A DNA stretch of 64,000 nucleotides. Origin: Hymenoscyphus infarciens (taxonomy: Eukaryota; Ascomycota; Leotiomycetes; Helotiales; Helotiaceae). Location: assembly GCA_001414345.1 (NCBI GenBank), contig LLCB01000040.1, positions 208,237 through 272,236 of the forward strand, in the 5' to 3' direction. Below are positions 47,192-60,184 of the stretch, piece by piece. Position 1 is the first letter of the stretch. Every line of letters starts with the position of its first letter. Below the pieces are notes generated by a model. It had not been told where the DNA came from. It made no database searches and saw only the letters and a list, made by a program, of their open reading frames with translations. Made by a program: the position numbers and the translations under genes.

Positions 47192-47533
47192 TCAAGTGAG
47201 GATAATATATATCATGGATTTTGCGCCAGACAAGTGAGTTGTTCCGAGGATCCGCCGACTTGCTGGGTCTTGGGCACTTTCAGTTTCGAGTCGATCAGAT
47301 AGAGAAGGACTGTTAGGGTCGTTCGTGACTTCAAAAAATGAGTTCTTGAGGCATGCTATGGTTGTGGGCTGTTGGTCTTCAAACTCGCATAATGCCATTT
47401 TAACACCGGCGGACCCGACGGAGGCAAATATAAAATCCGCTATGGCTAACTCCGAATCTTTGAAATCTTGGCTGGGGTTGCAAGAAATACATAAATAGCT
47501 CCTCATTCCGGAGGGAGAAGGTGCAAACCTCAT
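47192..47533 (-). CDS. Possible small orphan ORF, 113 aa
   Basis: ATG-initiated frame (MRFAPSPSGMRSYLCISCNP) with coding-like composition and no long competing frame, ending KSMIYIILT. No domain, signal or intron. It is divergent from the dehydrogenase gene, with only 64 bp between start codons, which is very short for two fungal promoters. It may be spurious or a remnant. Confidence 0.3.
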   Translation of the reverse strand: MRFAPSPSGMRSYLCISCNPSQDFKDSELAIADFIFASVGSAGVKMALCEFEDQQPTTIACLKNSFFEVTNDPNSPSLSDRLETESAQDPASRRILGTTHLSGAKSMIYIILT

Positions 47534-47597
47534 GTTCTACTGTGTTTCAACCTTATAACCCGGGAAACAAAATACTAAAGTTTCCCAATTGAAAATT

Positions 47598-48626
47598 ATG
47601 CCTCCACCGCGCGGAACACCAAATTTTCTTGAAGGCCCAGGTAAGTTTTTATTTTGGCGCCTGGCTCCCTAAATATGTAAGAGAACCTCGAATCTGACAA
47701 TCCACAGGCGATTATGATGTAACTTCAAAGGTACATAGCGACACTTACCAGGAAATATCCCCAAGTTCCATTGCGGCAACGAACAAATCTGTTTTCGTCG
47801 TTGGGGCTTCTCGGGGAATCGGTCTCGCAATTGCCGCATCCTTCGCTCAGTCCGGAGCTTCTCAAATCGCCGTCGGAGCTCGATCAAACCTCTCAGCAGT
47901 GAAAGAAGCCGTCCTCTCAGCAGCTGAAAAGGCAAATCGACCAGCTCCAAAGGTGATTTGCGTAAGCATCGATATTACATCCCAATCACGTATCCAAGAA
48001 GCTGCTTCCACTGTCGAGAAAGAATTCGGGAAATTGGATATCCTCATCATCAATTCTGGTGTCATTGGATCATTTAAACCCATCGCTGAGAGTAACCCGG
48101 ATGATTGGTGGGAGACTTGGAATGTGAATCTCCGCGGCCCTTACCTACTTTCAAGAGGCTTCTTGCCTTTGCTTTTGAAGGGAGGAGATAAAACGATTAT
48201 TGCAACAAGTAGTGTGGGCGCGCACATTGTGCATTCAGGTTTGAGTGACTACCAATCAAGCAAATTGGCTGTGCTGAGACTGATGGAATTTTTGAGTGTG
48301 GAATATGGTGCTCAGGGTGTTGTGAGTTACTGTATACACCCGGGGAATATCCCGACGGATATAATTGGGGGCGTGGAGGGAGTAGCGAAGTTGGGGTTGA
48401 CAGAGAGTAAGTCCTATTCCAGAGTGTTACTTGGTTCGTATTTTCGCTGATGTGTAATTGTAGTTTTCACCGAAACGCCGCAGTTGAGTGCTGATACGCT
48501 CGTCTTTTTGACCAAGGAAAAGCGGGAGTGGCTTGCTGGGAGATATATCAATGTTACCTGGGATATGCCAGAATTGATGGCCAAAGAAGATTATATCGTG
48601 AAGGAGAACAAGTTGAAAGTAAAGTT

Positions 48627-48663
<37 letters not shown>

Positions 48664-48777
48664 TTTTTTTTTTTTTTTTTTTTTTTTTTGTTTTTTTTTT
48701 TTTATTTTTTTTTTTTTTTTTTTAATTTTGTTTACGAGCTATCGGCTCCGTATCCAGGGCTAATAAAAGAAAGATAA
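47598..48777 (+). CDS. Short-chain dehydrogenase/reductase with LINE-derived C terminus
   Basis: Exons 47598-47640, 47708-48406 and 48464-48777 give 351 residues. Rossmann motif VVGASRGIGLA (about 43-53), NSGVIGS (NAG-type motif), an active-site Ser in ATSSVGAH and YQSSK (Tyr-x3-Lys, about 195-199), then HPGNIPTD: a classical SDR using NAD(P)(H). The C-terminal region (FTETPQLSADTLVFLTKEKR, LAGRYINVTWDMPEL) is the usual end of this fungal SDR subgroup. After NKLKVKLD, at the point where such proteins normally stop, the frame enters a T tract of about 94 nt and reads about 30 Phe with a few Tyr/Leu, then NFVYELSAPYPGLIKER and a stop. The T tract is the poly(A) tail of the LINE described next. 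Substrate unknown. The catalytic core is intact, but the tail may destabilise the protein or the transcript. Confidence 0.85.
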
Positions 48778-51700
48778 AAGAGACCTATAAATCAAATAAA
48801 TCAAATAATCTAAACTCTAAGTATAACCTTCATCCCGACCTCGCCTTCCAATCTAGTATATATTATGTTATAATATAACAGCCCTCTTAAGAGCTTAGTT
48901 AGTATAAATAACAATCGTCTAAAAGTGCCGCTCTAGCCGTCCCCTTTATAGTGCCTCTTATTTACAGAGGCGAATATGTTTTAGCGTATGCTATAAACTA
49001 ATCTAAAAGACCACTCGCAAGCATAAATAAAACAGTTTTTAAAATAAGTTTACTATCTAAGAGGAAGACTCTAGTATCGCTAGCATACTCTACTTCTATA
49101 TGTTCTAGTCGTAAGTCTTCGAAGTCTTCGTAGTCTTTAAGTATATATTTAATAGTTTAGTATAATTAGTTATATTTATACTATAGGTTATCTATTCTAT
49201 TTATTTTATATAAGTATCTATTTAGGCTAATCTTCTTAGTCCTTATCTAGATTAGCACCGAAGACTTAGCCTTTATAAGGTTTTAGTATAGTTATCGAGT
49301 ATAGTAAAATAGCGAGATCCTCTCTTTTACTCATCTTTTCTTATATAGTATACTAGTATCTCTAAGGTCCTACTTTTAGTACTAAAGAGATCTAGCTACT
49401 AAATTGATTATTCTTTTATAAGAGAACAGGAGCTATAAGAGCTACGCTATATACTACCCTAGGGCTTTTAGTAACTCCTTCTCCTTATCCTCTTTTAATC
49501 GCTAACTAGTAGCTTACTTTATAAGCTCGTTAGCCTTTTTATTATCTAGAACACTTATATATACTAGTATCTATTAAATTGTTACCTCTACGTTCCTCCT
49601 TTTTAAAATACTATATAGCTAGTATATCTTTCTTAGAATAAATTACCTAGACTAGTTTCTAGGTCTCGTAGATAATATAATAGCGGCTTAGTTATTAGTA
49701 AAGATAGTAAGCTTTTTCACTATTTCTCCTCCTTTATTCGCTATACTAAGAGCTATCTATATATCGATAAGCTTAGCTTCGTAGACTATAAACTAATTAC
49801 TTAGTCTAATGTCTATTTTATACACCTACTCTCTATATAGTTCTTATATAGCTATACTAACTCGGTTATTAATATCGCTTCCGTCTATAAAGACTTATAT
49901 ATATATAAAGCGAGATTGTTTTTAGACTTCGTTATATTCTTTTACTACTATCTTAGCGTCTAGAGCGATATAGATATTAGGCAGTAACTACTATAGTTCA
50001 GCGATAATCAGGATCTTCTTTTCAATCTTTTCTTATTATTATCGTCTAATAGTTATTTATACCTTATGTTTAAGCTCTTAGAAAGAGGAGAGGTAAGCTA
50101 AGCTATCTCTAATAGTTCCTCTCTCTCTAAGTATTATAATATATATATATATAGGTAATGCTTTAATTCGGTTTATAGAGATTATACTAGTATAGTCTAG
50201 CTAAATGTCGATTAGGAGGAAATCCGTTTCAGCTTTAATAACTACTACTACTATAGTTCAGAAGGCTCCGGTTACTACACATAGTACCTTCTTTTAGAGG
50301 GTATTTAGTATTTAGATTATCTTCTTCTAATAGATCTTTTAACCTTATACTATTAGGTTAGATATCTACTAAGTTAAGCTAGCGAATAAGATCTAAGGTA
50401 TAATAATCGCTTTTATAAGAGTAATTATATCACTTATTAAGACACTCTACATTAACCCTGCTATACTACTTAGTATCTAAATCGACTTCTCGATCTTAAC
50501 CTTAACGTGTTCTATATACTTTATACTATTAAGTTCAGAGTCTAAGATAACTCCTAAGTATTAGGTATAAGATATAGCTTTAACGATTCTACTCTATCCT
50601 AGATTAATAGGTTAGAATTCGTTATAAATACGCTTTTTATCTCTCTTATAGATAAAGTAGATAAGCTTGTACTTAGTAAGAGCGAATACTAAGGCGTGTT
50701 TTCAAGCCTAGTCGTTAGCTTTATAATATATAATCTCTAGCTTTTAGATTATAGCCTTTGTAGTATAACCTTCTATAAGAAAGCATATATTATTAATATA
50801 CTTTATAGATAGATTATAGCCTCTACTAATATCGATAAGGTCTACGTTATAAAAGAGGTAGAGGATAAGAGAGAGAGAAGAGCTTTAAGAGATACTAGTC
50901 GTTATGTTATATATATTACTTATACCTTCGAATAGCTTAATCTAGGTAGTCCTTTTTATAAGATAACTAGATATCTAATAAATAACTTCTAGAGGTAGGC
51001 CTCTTTTTTTTATATTATAGATTAGCCTCTTATATAACGTGTAGTTAAAGGCCTCTAAGATGTTAAGTATAAGTAAGCTCGCTATCTTTCTCTTCCTCTA
51101 AGCCGAGTATATCTTTTTAAGTAGGAGGTAGATACTATACTTGTATAATAATTACTTATAACCTTTTATATATATTATTAGTAGTATAAAGTATTTCTCT
51201 ACGTAGTACTAGATCCTTTTAGTAAGTACTAAATCTATAACCTTGTCTATTGTATTTATAAGAGCGATAGAACGATATAATTTAGGTTTAGTATACGTCT
51301 CCTTTCTAGGCTTACGTAGAATAACTATAATAGACTTCTTAAACCTCTTTAAGTAGTGTTAAAGTTTTATAGACTTGTTAAAGATATTAGTAAGATATAG
51401 AGTAAGAATGTTAACTATTATTTAAATAACTTTATTTAGTATTCTATCTTCTTTTAGAGCTTTATCTAGTAAAGTCTCTTATATTACTACTCTTACTTTA
51501 TACTCTTAAATAGAGGTCTAAGGCTTTTTAGAAGAGTAATATAGGTAAAAGTAGGTGTTTAAGAGGTCGGGTTTAAGAGAGGATAGGAAAAAGGTTCGTT
51601 GTAGTACATCGGCTTTTACTTATATATCCTCTACTATTATACTATCTCCTTTCTTTAGATTAAGAGTAAAAGCAAGGGCTTAGGACTCTCTTAATCTTAT

Positions 51701-54700
51701 CTATCTTACTAAAGCTTATAGCCCTTTCTTATCTCTTACGTTTAATACCTTATCTCTATAAATATCTCTTTAAGTAATTGTAATTAGCTTCTTTCTTATC
51801 TTCTTAGCTTCTTAGAAGGCTCTTAGGTTATGTTCTATACTATCTAATCTATTCTATCTTCTTTATATATACTTAACTTCTCGAATAGCCTCTTTATACT
51901 CTTATATAAAGCTAGGTATTAATTTAAGAGTAAGAACGTAGTCTAGTATTAAGGCTTATATAGCTACTTAGACTACTTAAATTGTAAGATCGACTATTAT
52001 ATCTAGATCAGCTATAGTATAGATTTTAGACTTTAGAAGAAGTAGTAGAAGTATTATATTAAGAAGCTCTATGTTTATCCTTTTAAAGTCTTTATTAACT
52101 ATAACTAGAGTAGATATATAGTTAATAAGAAGGACTATTTTAACTAGAACGTAGTTAATAGCTATATCTAGGTCTTTTCTAACCTTATATAACTAGATCG
52201 AGTCTATAAGTCTAGAGTTATACTAACTTAAGTTAATAGTAGTCTTAATTAAGTAAGATCGAATATTAGATTAAGGTCTAGTAACTAAGCCTTTTAGTAG
52301 TACTAGCTCTAGATATCTTTCTTCTATTATACTTAGTAAAGCTATAGCTTAAGCTTTCCTCTTTTAGTTATATATAGGTAATAGTAAGTCTTTAAACTAT
52401 TCTTTATAGTATAAGTTAAAGTCTTCTACTACTACCTATTTATTATTTCTATACTTTTTAAGTACTACGTCGAGTTCTAATAGAATAGATTAGGTTAGAA
52501 TACCTTCCTATTTCTCTTCTATATATATCTTACCTAGCTAACCTTACTATTAGAGGTTGTAGATATTATAGATAATAATAACTTCGTTGTTATCGCCTAT
52601 TTTTAGTATAATATAGAGAGAGTATAAATAATCGCCTTTACTAGTAACTCTTACTAAAGTAGAATTGATTTTTCTATTTATAAGAAAGTATATAAGTAGC
52701 TTACTCTATCTATCTATAAAAGCTTTAAATCTTCTTTAAAAGAGGTTATAGATAAGTTTTTTATTGTAGCTATTTAGCTATAGCTCTTAAATCGTTATAA
52801 TATTATACTCTTATACTATCTTATTTTATAGTAGTAGATTTATTATATTATATAATTTTTTAATATTATACTATAAGATAGAGAGAGTAGAGTACTAGTA
52901 TATACTTATTAATTAGTTTAAAGAGAGGTTTAACGCTTTATAGCCTTAGTACTTAAGACGTCTATAGATAGAGTATTCGATAATACCTCTAAACTTAATA
53001 AGATACTAGAGGAGATATTAGTAAGGTTATTTTCTAACTCTAGAGCTAATCCTATACTAGTGTAGTTAACAGCTCTTTTTATAGTATAGCTCTTAGTAAT
53101 TTCGTCGTACTCTTATACTAGGCTATTATATCTCCTATTACTAGTAAGTCTAGCTTATTTAACTTTAGATATAGAAGCGAAGTATATCTTCTTCATAGTC
53201 TTCTTACTACTTTTCGTTACTATAGTATATCTATTACTAACGTTTCTATTATCTCTAGGCTTTATAGAAAAGCTGTCGAATTTTCTATATTAAAGCTTAA
53301 GCCGCTAGATTAGTATATTTAGAGTTCTAAAAGACTAGCTATTTTAACTAAAGATGTTACTTAGGTTAGTTAGTACTATAAATAGTTATTAAGTAGTAGA
53401 TAGGTTAGTAGAAGTAGCAAAGATAGAAGGTTTAGGTAAGATAGGCTTTTATAAAGCAACTCTCGCTTCTACTCTCTTCTTTCTTAATCTCTCTATAATT
53501 CCTTCTACTACTACTAAAAATACCTTATTTATCTCTACTACTTCTCCTTCTATTTAAACATTCTTATAAGCGTTCTAAGTAGTAGGTTTAGCTTAGGAAG
53601 AGGGAGTAGAGAGTCTCGTAAATAAGTCGTCGTTCTCTTTCTCTAGTACTTCTTTATCTAGCGTAGTAGCTCTACTTCTCTATTAGAAGACTAATAGTAT
53701 AAGAACTAGCCTTACTAGAAATAGCGGCTATAGCTATAGACGCTTTCTCTTATTCTTAACTCTCTTTATAGCCTAGCTATAGAATTTATAGTTCTTTAAG
53801 AATACTACGTATGAGAGTTTATAGTTAGTATACTTATAGATGGTTTTATTCTCTACGTAGTTCTTAGTATTATAGTCTATAGCATAGAAGTCGTACTTTT
53901 GCTTAGCTTTATATATACGTACTATGTAGTTATATCTATAGTAGTAGAAGTATTAGACGACTTAGGCCTTTTAGCTATACTATTAAGTGGATTTAGAAAC
54001 TCCTTCTTATACTACTTTATATACTCTAATATAGGTATTAGTAATCTCTATATTATAGAATTCTACTATAATAGCGTTAGTGTTTTTTCCTAGCTTCTAT
54101 TTAGAGAGCTATCTTATGTCTAAGATCTCTTTTAAGCTCTGGATAAGGGTTGAGTTAGCGGTATATAGCTTCTTAGCTATTGCTTTCTAGTCTTTTATAT
54201 TTACTAATTTAATTAGTATCGAAGATATAACTACTCTTTACGTTAGTACTAAGACTATGGCTTTCTCTCCTAAAAAGCTTATCTATTCTTCTCTATAGTA
54301 TACTATCTTCTCTACTATTGCGAAGTTACTAGTATAGAGAAAGACGTCTCTGCTATTTATTAGCCTAGTAGCCTCTATCTACTTTAGTATAGCTAGTCTC
54401 TTCGTAGTAGTATATATACTATTGTTATAATTATAGCTAGGGCACGCGCCGAGTACTATAGTAATAGCTTTATTTGCCTACTATAAAAGCTTTTTAGATA
54501 GCTTTAAGAGAGCTTATAGGCGCTCCTTAGTAATACTATAGTCGATAAGTATACGTATCTCTTTTATAGTAAGGCTATCGAGAGTAGAGGCTCTCGCGGT
54601 AGAAGAGGACACGTAGGTAGTAGGACTAATACTATTGCTAGTACTTCTAGCGATAGAAGTATAGATTAGTATATTAGTAGATATACTCTAGCCTTACTAT

Positions 54701-55110
54701 TACTTTTAGGCTCCTTTGTCTTTATTTAGAAGCTTCTGGATTAACACGTTTTAGTATATATTATAGGCTTTAAAGTCTACCTAGAGTTACTAAATAGCCT
54801 ATTATAGCTAGCTCTAATTACTCTATGCTTCTAGCGTGGAGAGGTATTTAATAACTAAATTAAGAAAGAGGATTATAGTAGTATTAGGCACTGCTCTCTT
54901 CTTTCCTTTAGTACTATAGTTACTATATATCTTAAGTTATTATGCTTCGGCTAGGAGGTAATTGTTATAAACGCGTCTATCTATGTCTTTCCTCTTAATA
55001 ACGGGCTACGTAGCTAAAGCTCTTAATACTATTAGGGGAAGAGACTCTTAGGAATCGATTATAATTGTCTACTTATTAATATAGTATGTAGTTATGGTTT
55101 TATTTCTAAA
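48630..55110 (-). mobile_element. RIP-degraded Tad1-like LINE retrotransposon
   Basis: About 6.5 kb, minus strand. The 3' poly(A) appears as the T tract 48630-48723. No ORF is intact and nearly all CpA/TpG has become TpA. Reverse transcriptase can still be read near 50640-51000: LSLILYLFYNVDLIDI (family: SPLSPILFLFYNADL), then YINN at 50789-50800 in place of the catalytic Y-x-D-D, ICFLIEG, and HALVFALTKYKLIYF. Downstream on the same strand (about 49893-49685) is an RNase H relic: IDGS (TDGS), VYEAKL (YAAEL), TIFTNN (IFTDN). The order RT - RNase H - poly(A) and the length fit the Tad1/I group. The 5' boundary is put where composition returns to normal (about 55090-55110). No target-site duplication could be found. 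Confidence 0.85.
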
Positions 55111-55601
55111 AAATCGATTTAGTCGCGCAGAGATGTTTTTTGGTATTTTCAAAGTTGGATTTTTAAATTGAAGATCTCCCGCCGACCCCACTTTTCAACT
55201 CACGTGATATATGCATTCGAGGTTATCCAAAAATAAAAAAACCTTATCCCTCAGCTTTCCGTCAACCTCATAAAAGTTTATAACACCGTAGCTCCTCAAT
55301 AAAATTTTATTGTGAATTCCCGGGCGCAATTGCATGGTACCTAGATGGCTGATGGTTGTGGTTGTGTTGGTCGCAACGTCTATTATATCTAGTGTGGTGA
55401 TTCACAGACCCACTAGGCTTATTACCCCCATGCTCAGTATCTCAGTATCACTGATTCACAACGACATGTGAGTACCTGGATGGGAATCATCACCACACCT
55501 TCTTGTTTGGATATGTTATTTACCATCTTCATTCTCCTCTCGGGATTAGCTAACGGCCATATACTCTCTCATTCAATCAAAGCTCAAAACCTCCAGCAGA
55601 A
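55111..55601. other. Upstream region of 2EXR gene
   Basis: Normal-composition DNA between the LINE 5' end and the next gene. No ORF. Includes CACGTGA near 55201. Confidence 0.5.
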
Positions 55602-57400
55602 ATGACTCCCAATACCCATCCGCGGGCTACAAGCTCGGAAAACGCAAGCGAGATATCGGCGGATCGCAGTGCAGACACCATCCCCAACGCAGTCAAACAG
55701 GCTTCGGAACTCCAATGCCTTGAACCACTGGCCACGGTAGACACCGAGAACCGACAATTCCACCTTTTCAACCGACTGGATGAAAAGCTCCGTCTCAAGA
55801 TATGGCTTTTGGCCCACGACTCTTCGTCTCGCACCGTCCAGGTAAGACTCCAAGGTTTTCCCAACGGAATCTACTATCGACAAGCCCACAGCTTTCCAGT
55901 CAATGAGCCTTGGGAAATACTTTCATGTCAAATTCCCACCCTCCTTGCAGTTTGTCAAGAGTCGCGAAATACCATTCTCCCCAAATACTCGACTCCCTTT
56001 GATAACACCAATGTTCGTGTTCTCGCCAAGAAACGAGAGTTATTGGGCGAGGAATTCCTTTTCTGTTGGGACACAGACTTGCTTGTGGTTGATATTGAGG
56101 AGTATTGGGCAGAGGGAGACTACTTGCCAAGGATATTTACAGAAATATTCGGCCACCATTACACAGCCATTGATAATCCCACTTACTCTTCTCCTTCCAC
56201 TTCGCTGGTCAAACAGCAATTGCGTCGGTTGGGCGGAAACTTTGAAGTGTGGAACAGGGCATTGGGGAATGGAACTCTCTGCGCAGCAAATGCGACCTTT
56301 TTCGAGGATTTCAGCAACTTGGAAGAAGTGGTTTTTGTACCATATTTCCAACGGCGAATAAAAGATTCACGTATCCTGGCACGGTGTGACGAATTTGAGG
56401 GCGAAGTTTTGAGAGGACCTTGGGGTCCGAATTTCCAGAGAGAGTTTCGGAGAGGACTTTTGAAATGGGTACCACGCCAGTTGGATCTTCTGAAAAGGCT
56501 ACGAAACGATAACCTCGGAATGGACGAGATCGACTTGGGCAACTATTACAACGAGGTTGTTCCGGTATGCTTGCCCCCCACGGCATCGGGTGTCTCAAGT
56601 TTTAATTCATTTACTTTATTCCCTCATCTACCTCCAGAGTATGTAACTTTTCCCTTTCTTCCCCTTTTTGAACTTCTATTCCTAGTGGCCGGGAGCAGGT
56701 TTCATCCTAACTCACTGCTCCCGGCTCCTGAGTCAAACGAGCGAAACGTATGCTAAATTGTTGCAGATTGCGAGCGCAGATTTGGAGATTCGCCTTTCCC
56801 CCACAAAGATATATCGAAATCGTCTCCACCACAATGCTAGATGATTACCTTTATACTAAGAGCATACCTGAATCGTGGCACGCGGTTTCTAGCGAATGTG
56901 TACCAGTTCTATTCTTCGTGAACCAGGAGGCACGTGCTGAAATTCTGAGATATTATCAACCACTAAAAGGCAACGACAATTACCCAACAATATATTCCAA
57001 CTTGAAGTTAGACGTCCTTTGCTTCTACTACCCTCGGGAAAACACCTTGTCGACTTTTCTCGACAAGGTCTCGGACTGCGCACGAAAATCCATTGCCAAT
57101 ATCCAAGGGCTTCGAATGAGAATACCAAATCGCATCTACAGTGCTGATCTTGCTCGTCTACCAAACCTCCAAGAAATACGAGTTGATGATGATGATCAAA
57201 TGGCCAACTTTGAGAGATGGCGTTTACAGAAAAATCAGCCTAGGACAATTGGTTGGGAGGATTATGGAAGGAGTGAGCTGACGGAGGATGAAGAGAAACA
57301 GCTAGAGAGGTGGGGGCTTGGTCAGGACTGCAAACGTCCCTCAATTCGATTTGGACAACGTATTATGGGTGGTCGCGCTTTCTGTGGTTTTGATTATTGA
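55602..57400 (+). CDS. 2EXR protein with two 2EXR domains
   Basis: Exons 55602-56638 and 56767-57400 give 556 residues. There are two 2EXR-type openings: FHLFNRLDEKLRLKIWLLAH (about 51-70) and FTLFPHLPPELRAQIWRFAF, the latter built across the intron. Each is followed by the family's later motifs: LLAVCQESRNTILPKY...PFDN and, in the second half, PVLFFVNQEARAEILRYYQPL. The name comes from the two E-x-R motifs. The segment FFEDFSNLEEVVFVPYF matches FFEEFTNLEIKYVPLY in the convergent gene at 58010-60184, so the two are paralogs of the same two-domain architecture. 2EXR proteins are expanded in Leotiomycetes, often near transposons, with no known biochemical function. No signal peptide. The upstream frame is closed, so the ATG at 55602 is firm. 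Confidence 0.85.
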
Positions 57401-58009
57401 CCCTGAATCATGTCCCCCGTTTCAAGCGTCTTATAGGTTGATCTTTTCCCAACTATGTGAGTAGATTAGCATGGGCTTAGGACATTATTGAGTTTAAAAA
57501 TCTAACTTCAATTCGATATCTGTGCGAACTGTTAACCATTCGTCGTTGGGTTTTGAAACTGGGGAGTCACCTCCAATGACTGACAGTATTCATTTTCCCA
57601 GGCTTTGTTGAGCTTTTGGAACTCGGATACATACTGATATATGTGTAGTGCTACTTGCCTTTGTAAAGATAAGCGTTAGAGTGGTTTCCGAGTACATCTC
57701 CTTACTAACCATTATCCGAGACAGTCTTGAATGTTTACAAGTATTTCGTGGGAAGGTCTAGAAGAATTGAGGGTCGTCTTTCTCACATCTCCGAGCGTTT
57801 TTGGATAACAGTCCATACTGTCTGGGAATTTTTGAACCAATAGGTGGAAACTAGTACTCGGACGAAGGCCCTGTTCTCTTCCAAAGCTCCAAGTCTTCAC
57901 TGATACAGCATGGCACAGCTCGGGAATTTTGCAAGGAGGACGTTTGTATTGCGTGACTTGACTATCCACTGAAAAATAAAAATCCCCCTACTAACTATTC
58001 ACTGACCTA
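57401..58009. other. Convergent intergenic region
   Basis: Shared 3' flank of the two convergent 2EXR genes. The minus-strand frame 57712-57969 begins at GTG, has no domain and is not called. Confidence 0.5.
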
Positions 58010-60184
58010 CTACCTGTGGTCGAGGTATATATCGAATGAGTAGTCATATTTAGGTTTGCCATGTCTGACAAGCTTGGCAAGCTGAGGGATGTTCATCTCA
58101 AGAGTCTGTAAATATGCCTTCACCTCTTGTGTTAGCCATTTCGTATTTTTGTTCTCTCTCCAACCTATCATAGGGTGTCCTGAACTATAATCCCAATAAT
58201 TCGTTTTCGAAAAAACCTCTTGTAGATTTGGGAGACGATCCATCAACTCCCATAAATAAGCGCTGGGGTAGATAAGGCGCGAATCTTCATGGAACAAGCA
58301 AATATGAATACTTGTTATTCTGTTCAAAATTTCCTCCGGGACCGCCTTGAGAAATGCTCGGTTGAGGATATGGGTTGGGTTCTTCAGTCCTGGCTTGGTG
58401 TCTATAGAATCTCGACGTCAGCTTAATTCATTGCGATTGATTGTGGAATTGCAGGAGGGGGAGTCATGAGCATTGTCTAGCTCTAGGATATGCCCAAAGA
58501 AGACATTTACACAGGGACGCTGAGTACATACCGAAGCAGATGACATCTATTTCAGGATCGAAAAAGACTGTTCCGAACCCATCATTGCCATTTAATGGAA
58601 TATAACGCTTGTTCACTAATTCCCGTGCCTCTTGGCAAGCAAAGAATTGTGCTGGAACACGATCAATTGCAACTGGATGGAAATAAGTAATGTCGGTCGG
58701 ATGGACCCACCTATCATTCTCGGCGAAATCATTCCAGAGAGGTGGAACAGATATAGTAACGAATCGCCTATCTGGGAGTGCGAAATCCCAAATAGTTCTT
58801 CTAAGTTCGAGGGGGAGGTTAGGAAACAATGTGAAGACTGGGCCGGAGTCATTCTTGGGGTGTTTGTCTCGTTTGGGTGGGGGTTCAAGTAGTTGAATCC
58901 TACGCCACAACGCCTTCCAGCGCAATATTTGTGGCGCATAAACAGTATAAAACTGGAGCCGCTTTCGGGATTTGATATACTTGCTTCCGCCTGCATTTTG
59001 TTTGCAGAGTTTATCGAGGGTCTTACGTCCTTTCGTGTACCAATTCAAGGGCATCTTGAAGAAATCACCTCGAAATTGCGTACCCCATCTACCCTTGACA
59101 AGAAAATCTTCCTCGAACCCTAGAAGCTTGGTGCCTGAACGTTTTTGCAGGTATAGTGGAACATATTTGATCTCCCTAGAAGATGGGGGAGTCAGCATTG
59201 CCAGTCAAAAGTTGTCTCGGGATACGGCATGGGATAACTGCTGGGGTTTAGGAATGAATGGGGAATGATTCAGGAGTGCGTCAAGAGAAATAAATTGGGA
59301 GAACGGTGTCCCCATTACCTACAAGTTCGTAAATTCTTCGAAGAACGTCGTAAATTCTGGTAAAATAGCCGGATGCCGAAACAAGCTCATCCAGAATTCA
59401 TGGTTCCCTGCCAGATGGCGTAGCTTCTTCTTGATTGAGTTGGGGCTATTGTCGTCTCTATATGCGGTACCGAATAACTGGCAAAAAATCCTCTTTAAAC
59501 TATTCCCTCGGTGACGGAATACTCTGAGATTAATCAATAATGTGTCCTTCTCCCAACAAAACAGAAGATTCTTCGTCTCTGTCGTCTTGGTTGCAGAGCC
59601 TCTGACATGCTCACGGTTGAATGGTGTCGCATATAATGGCTGTAGGACTTTTCTCGCCTCAGAGGATACGTGTAGGAGAACAGGTTCTTGATTCGCGCGT
59701 GCTTCCCAGCCGTCCCAACGTCCATACTGACTAGAATGAGGGAGGTGCTGGGGAACATTACCCATATGACTGTGATATGGACTATCTGGGTCGAAGATGC
59801 CAAGTCCGTACGTGCCAGGGTAGGTGGTAACTATAGAAGATCTCCAAGTTAGTATTATCATTTCCAACATTTATCCCGTGACTGTCGGAGTAGAAGGGAT
59901 TGTCTTGGGAGGAAACAGACTCTCAAATCCCCAATGAACCCAAAGGAGAAGGAAACTGTCAGAAAACACACACCTTCTATGATTCGGCTGGAGTTTTGAT
60001 GAGCAAGAAGCCATATCTTGCGACGGATGGGCGGCAAAAGTTTTGGGAAGAGATGGAACGTTGGTTCTTCAGGGATTGCTTTACTGCAGTGGTCAAGACT
60101 TCGTCGGTGGGGCGCAAAGAAATTGGTGAGAGATTCAGTGCCTTTCGTGGACTTTTGTGGTGGCGTGGTTGTTTGGGGAACCAT
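58010..60184 (-). CDS. Two-domain 2EXR protein, with apparent 1-bp frameshift near 58380
   Basis: Exons 60184-59974, 59830-59323, 59175-58532 and 58402-58010 (about 585 residues if the frame is intact). First 2EXR: FHLFPKLLPPIRRKIWLLAH, SSEARKVLQPLYATPFNREH, FCWEKDTLLINL. Second: FTLFPNLPLELRRTIWDFAL, AQFFACQEARELVNKRYIPL, GNDGFGTVFFDPEIDVICF. The last exon (RITSIHICLFHEDSR to DIYLDHR) follows a canonical acceptor (CTATAG before 58402), but the phase is off by one. With one T fewer in the run at about 58380-58382, the junction would read on without a stop into FLKAVPEEILNRI. So the gene is either a recent pseudogene, has a sequencing error there, or skips this part using the acceptor CCGAG before CATTTCTC (about 58346). 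Paralog of the gene at 55602-57400. Confidence 0.75.

Noticed and set aside
48484..48777. Poly-Phe ORF as an independent gene
   Set aside because: It is the third exon of the dehydrogenase read into the LINE poly(A) tract, not a separate gene.
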